Positions 6,601 through 8,885 of a stretch of 8,885 bases of DNA are shown here, piece by piece. Source of the DNA: a bacterium (GTDB taxonomy: Bacteria > UBP14 > UBA6098 > B30-G16). A program made the position numbers and the translations under genes. The notes below the pieces were generated by a model, which searched no databases, had not been told where the DNA came from, and saw only the letters and a program-made list of their open reading frames with translations. Numbering within the stretch: the first letter of the stretch is position 1; every line of letters starts with the position of its first letter. Location: contig JAMOPH010000319.1 of the NCBI GenBank assembly GCA_027064665.1, positions 1 through 8,885 of the forward strand, written 5' to 3'.

Positions 6601-7971
6601 ATGTCGGGGGAAATTGCAAATTATCAAATAGTTGAGGCTTTGACAGATTTGGTCAAGGACAAGGGGCTCAACCAGGAAGATGTGGTTGAGACCTTAAAGC
6701 ACGCCCTTCTGGTTGCCGTGCGCAAGCGCTACGGCACCACCGACAATGTTGAAATTGAAATCAACCCGGAAACCGGACTTCTCAAAATAGTGGCGAAGAA
6801 AAAAGTCGTCACCAAGGTCTCCGACCCCGCCACCGAAATTGCAAAGTCCGAGGCGAAAAAGATAAAACCCGATGTCCGTGTGGGGGATATCGTTGAGGTG
6901 GAACTCAACCCCGCCGATTTCGGCAGAAATGCAATCCTTTCGGCAAAACAGAGCCTTCTCCAGAAAATCCGGGAGACGGAAAGGGAGATTATCTACAACG
7001 ACTTCAGGCACAAGCAGAACGAGATAATCTCCGGCGTGGTCTCCCGGGTTGAGCGGGGGAACATCATCGTCAATGTGGGAAGAACCGAGGCTATCCTGCC
7101 CCGAAGCGAACAAATCCCCGACGAACATCTGCCCATAGGCAAAACCATCCGTGCATATGTGAAGGAGGTCAAAAGGGACTCCAAAGGACCGCAGATTGTT
7201 CTCTCCCGCAGAGCGCCCGAGTTCGTCAAAAAACTGTTTGAGTTTGAGGTCCCCGAGGTCTATGAGGGCAGAGTGCAGATATACTCTGTGGCGCGGGAAG
7301 CCGGCGAGAGAACCAAAATCGCAGTTTATTCCACCGACGACAGAATTGACCCGGTCGGCGCCTGCGTGGGACTCAAGGGAACAAGGGTTCAGGCGGTGGT
7401 CAAGGAACTGTCCAACGAGAAAATTGACATAATTCCCTTCTCCCCTGACCCTGAGGAGTTCATAAAGAGAGCACTGGCGCCCGCCGAGGTTCTGGAAACA
7501 TACATCCAGCCCGAGGAGCACAAAATTGTGGTCATCGTGCCTGATGACCAACTTTCCGTCGCCATCGGCAAGGGAGGAATAAACGCCCGCCTTGCCGCAC
7601 GGCTTGTCAAATGGCGCCTGACAATTTTCGGCGAACAGCAGTATAAGTCCAGCATTATACCAATTGAGGAACTTGACATCCTCACGCCAGAACAGATTGA
7701 GGGTCTCAAGAAGTTTGAAATTGATACTGTCCAGAAACTTGTGAGGATGAAGCGTGAACTTCTGCAGTCAATTCCCGAAATCGGCGATGACGCCGAGAAA
7801 ATCCTTCTTGAGGCAAGGAAGAAAATAGATGAGGTTGAAGCCGAAAAGGCGTTTGTCACCAAGGACAGACTTCTTGAGGACATAATAGGCGGGGAGGACT
7901 CAAAAAAGGTGAAACCATTCGCCAGTATAGAATCACCTCAGGGCGGCGAACAAAGCGATGAGGGAAAGTAG
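6601..7971 (+). CDS. nusA: Transcription termination/antitermination factor NusA
   Basis: NusA binds RNA polymerase and nascent RNA, controlling pausing, intrinsic termination and antitermination. Domains in order are: the N-terminal polymerase-binding domain (about 1-130, with TLKHALLVAVRKRYG near 31-45), the S1 domain (about 141-205, GVVSRVERGNIIVNVGRTEA), KH1 with VGLKGTRV at 256-263, and KH2 with VAIGKGGINARLAARL at 320-335. A roughly 110-residue C-terminal extension follows. It includes LTPEQIEGLKKFEIDTVQKL and a helix-hairpin-helix-like SIPEIGDDAEKILLEA near 390-405, then a charged, probably disordered tail. At 456 residues it is longer than the minimal B. subtilis form and shorter than the E. 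coli form with two acidic repeats. The last dozen residues (from SPQGGEQ) look like translated repeat DNA. It lies 9 nt after rimP and 30 nt before infB, with no ylxR or ylxQ between. Confidence 0.96.
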   Translation: MSGEIANYQIVEALTDLVKDKGLNQEDVVETLKHALLVAVRKRYGTTDNVEIEINPETGLLKIVAKKKVVTKVSDPATEIAKSEAKKIKPDVRVGDIVEVELNPADFGRNAILSAKQSLLQKIRETEREIIYNDFRHKQNEIISGVVSRVERGNIIVNVGRTEAILPRSEQIPDEHLPIGKTIRAYVKEVKRDSKGPQIVLSRRAPEFVKKLFEFEVPEVYEGRVQIYSVAREAGERTKIAVYSTDDRIDPVGACVGLKGTRVQAVVKELSNEKIDIIPFSPDPEEFIKRALAPAEVLETYIQPEEHKIVVIVPDDQLSVAIGKGGINARLAARLVKWRLTIFGEQQYKSSIIPIEELDILTPEQIEGLKKFEIDTVQKLVRMKRELLQSIPEIGDDAEKILLEARKKIDEVEAEKAFVTKDRLLEDIIGGEDSKKVKPFASIESPQGGEQSDEGK

Positions 7972-8001
7972 GACGATTTTATATAAGGTTGCGGAGGTAA
8001 T

Positions 8002-8885
8002 ATGGCGGCAAAGAGGATATATCAGGCGGCGAAAGAACTTGACCTGACCAGCAAGGCGCTGGTGCAACTTCTGCGCGAGTTGGGGTTTGAGGTCAAAAGC
8101 CATATGAGTGTGTTCACCGAGGAGATGGCGCAGAAAGTGCAGCAGCGTCTGAGGGCTGAGCAGGAGGAAATTCGCAAGCGCGAGGAGGAAAAGCAGAAAA
8201 TCCAGCAGAAGGCGGCAAAGAGGGAACGCCGCCGCAAGGATAAATTTGAAAAAAAGCGCCGCCGTAAGAAAAAGAAAAAGCCCAAAGGCAGAGATTATGC
8301 CGCCGAAGCCAAAAGACTTGAGGAAGAACGCCGCCGCCGCCGCGAAGAACTCCTTAAATCTATAACCAAGGAAAAGGTCACCGAAGCCGTAAGGCAGACC
8401 CTTGCGAAGTTATCGCAGACCCGCAAAAAGAAAAAATACCGCCGCGAAAAAGAGGAAGCCACCACCGAACAGGTCCGCGACCCAAACCTCATTCAGGTCC
8501 CGGAATTTCTGAGCACCCAGGAATTAGCACAGCGCATAGGTGTCAGCCCCACTCGCCTGATAGAGCGATGTTTCAAAGACCTCGGGATTATGGTCACCCT
8601 CAACCAGCGCCTTGACTTTGACACCATATCACTTATTGCCGAATCCTTCGGCAAACGCGCGGAAAAAATTTCCCCCGAGGTGGAATACGAAATTGAGGAA
8701 GAAGAGGAGGAAGAGGAGGAGAATCTCGTCCCGCGTCCACCGGTGGTCACCGTTATGGGTCATGTTGACCACGGCAAAACCACGCTTTTGGACTATATCC
8801 GCAAGTCCAATGTGGTCGCCGGTGAGGTCGGCGGGATAACCCAGCACATCGGCGCATACACGGTTGAGACCGAATACGGCGAGAT
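8002..8885 (+). CDS. infB: Translation initiation factor IF-2 (5' part, runs off the window)
   Basis: IF-2 is the GTPase that places initiator tRNA on the 30S subunit and promotes 70S joining. ATG 8002 follows GGAGG (7993-7997) by four bases. The frame stays open to the window end, giving 294 codons. Residues 1-50 form a first IF2_N-type module (RIYQAAKELDLTSKALVQLL). Residues about 54-180 are an extremely charged, helical Lys/Arg/Glu linker with ten basic residues in a row at 84-93. Residues about 187-228 form a second IF2_N module (FLSTQELAQRIGVSPTRLIE). A run of nine Glu at 232-240 precedes the G domain, which begins VVTVMGHVDHGKTTLLDYI with the P-loop GHVDHGKT at 253-260 and the switch I segment GGITQHIGAY. 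The rest of the G domain and domains II-IV lie beyond 8885. It is the last visible gene of the operon. Confidence 0.96.
   Translation, partial: MAAKRIYQAAKELDLTSKALVQLLRELGFEVKSHMSVFTEEMAQKVQQRLRAEQEEIRKREEEKQKIQQKAAKRERRRKDKFEKKRRRKKKKKPKGRDYAAEAKRLEEERRRRREELLKSITKEKVTEAVRQTLAKLSQTRKKKKYRREKEEATTEQVRDPNLIQVPEFLSTQELAQRIGVSPTRLIERCFKDLGIMVTLNQRLDFDTISLIAESFGKRAEKISPEVEYEIEEEEEEEEENLVPRPPVVTVMGHVDHGKTTLLDYIRKSNVVAGEVGGITQHIGAYTVETEYGE

Noticed and set aside
6694..7551. Long open frame on the minus strand (about 285 codons)
   Set aside because: It lies wholly antisense to the conserved NusA domains and shows no recognisable motif. It is explained by the codon bias of nusA.
1..8885. A new defence, mobile or biosynthetic system
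   Set aside because: All complete genes belong to known housekeeping or metabolic families. No transposase, integrase, toxin-antitoxin pair, phage gene or unexplained gene cluster is present.

Overview
The window is a bacterial chromosomal segment, almost entirely conserved housekeeping genes with short intergenic gaps. The sequence does not identify the organism. The rimP-nusA-infB order and the bacterial families (RibF, PcrA, IF-2) show it is bacterial. NusA is followed directly by infB with no ylxR/ylxQ genes between. Moderate-to-high GC coding sequence, AT-rich intergenic DNA and scattered hairpin repeats would fit an uncultured lineage (for example in the FCB group), but that is only a guess.

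Layout. Positions 1-300 hold no gene. They contain a large composite inverted-repeat structure (1-107) and a second, different repeat made of three consecutive hairpins (about 192-271). ribF (301-1245, +; riboflavin kinase/FAD synthetase) follows. It converges on a pcrA/uvrD-type helicase gene (3414-1246, -). The two stop codons touch at 1243-1248, and both lie in the loop of a small GC-rich hairpin. Upstream of pcrA on the same strand are a DUF362 protein with a C-terminal pair of 4Fe-4S clusters (4585-3470, -) and kbl (5905-4715, -; glycine C-acetyltransferase). A second copy of the hairpin repeat lies between kbl and the DUF362 gene. The minus-strand run is therefore kbl, DUF362, pcrA.

A non-coding divergent region of about 250 bp (5906-6153) separates kbl from the plus-strand transcription/translation operon rimP (6154-6591), nusA (6601-7971) and infB (8002 to beyond the window end). 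These three genes are tightly spaced, each with a good Shine-Dalgarno sequence. They link 30S maturation (RimP), transcription elongation and termination (NusA), and initiation (IF-2).

I see no defence system, mobile gene, CRISPR array, tRNA or rRNA. The parts least explained by standard annotation are the repeats: their architecture, their placement next to gene starts and ends, and a possible third remnant that has become the C-terminal tail of NusA. Other points of interest are the stop-codon hairpin between ribF and pcrA, the kbl/DUF362-ferredoxin pairing, and the extremely charged linker in IF-2.
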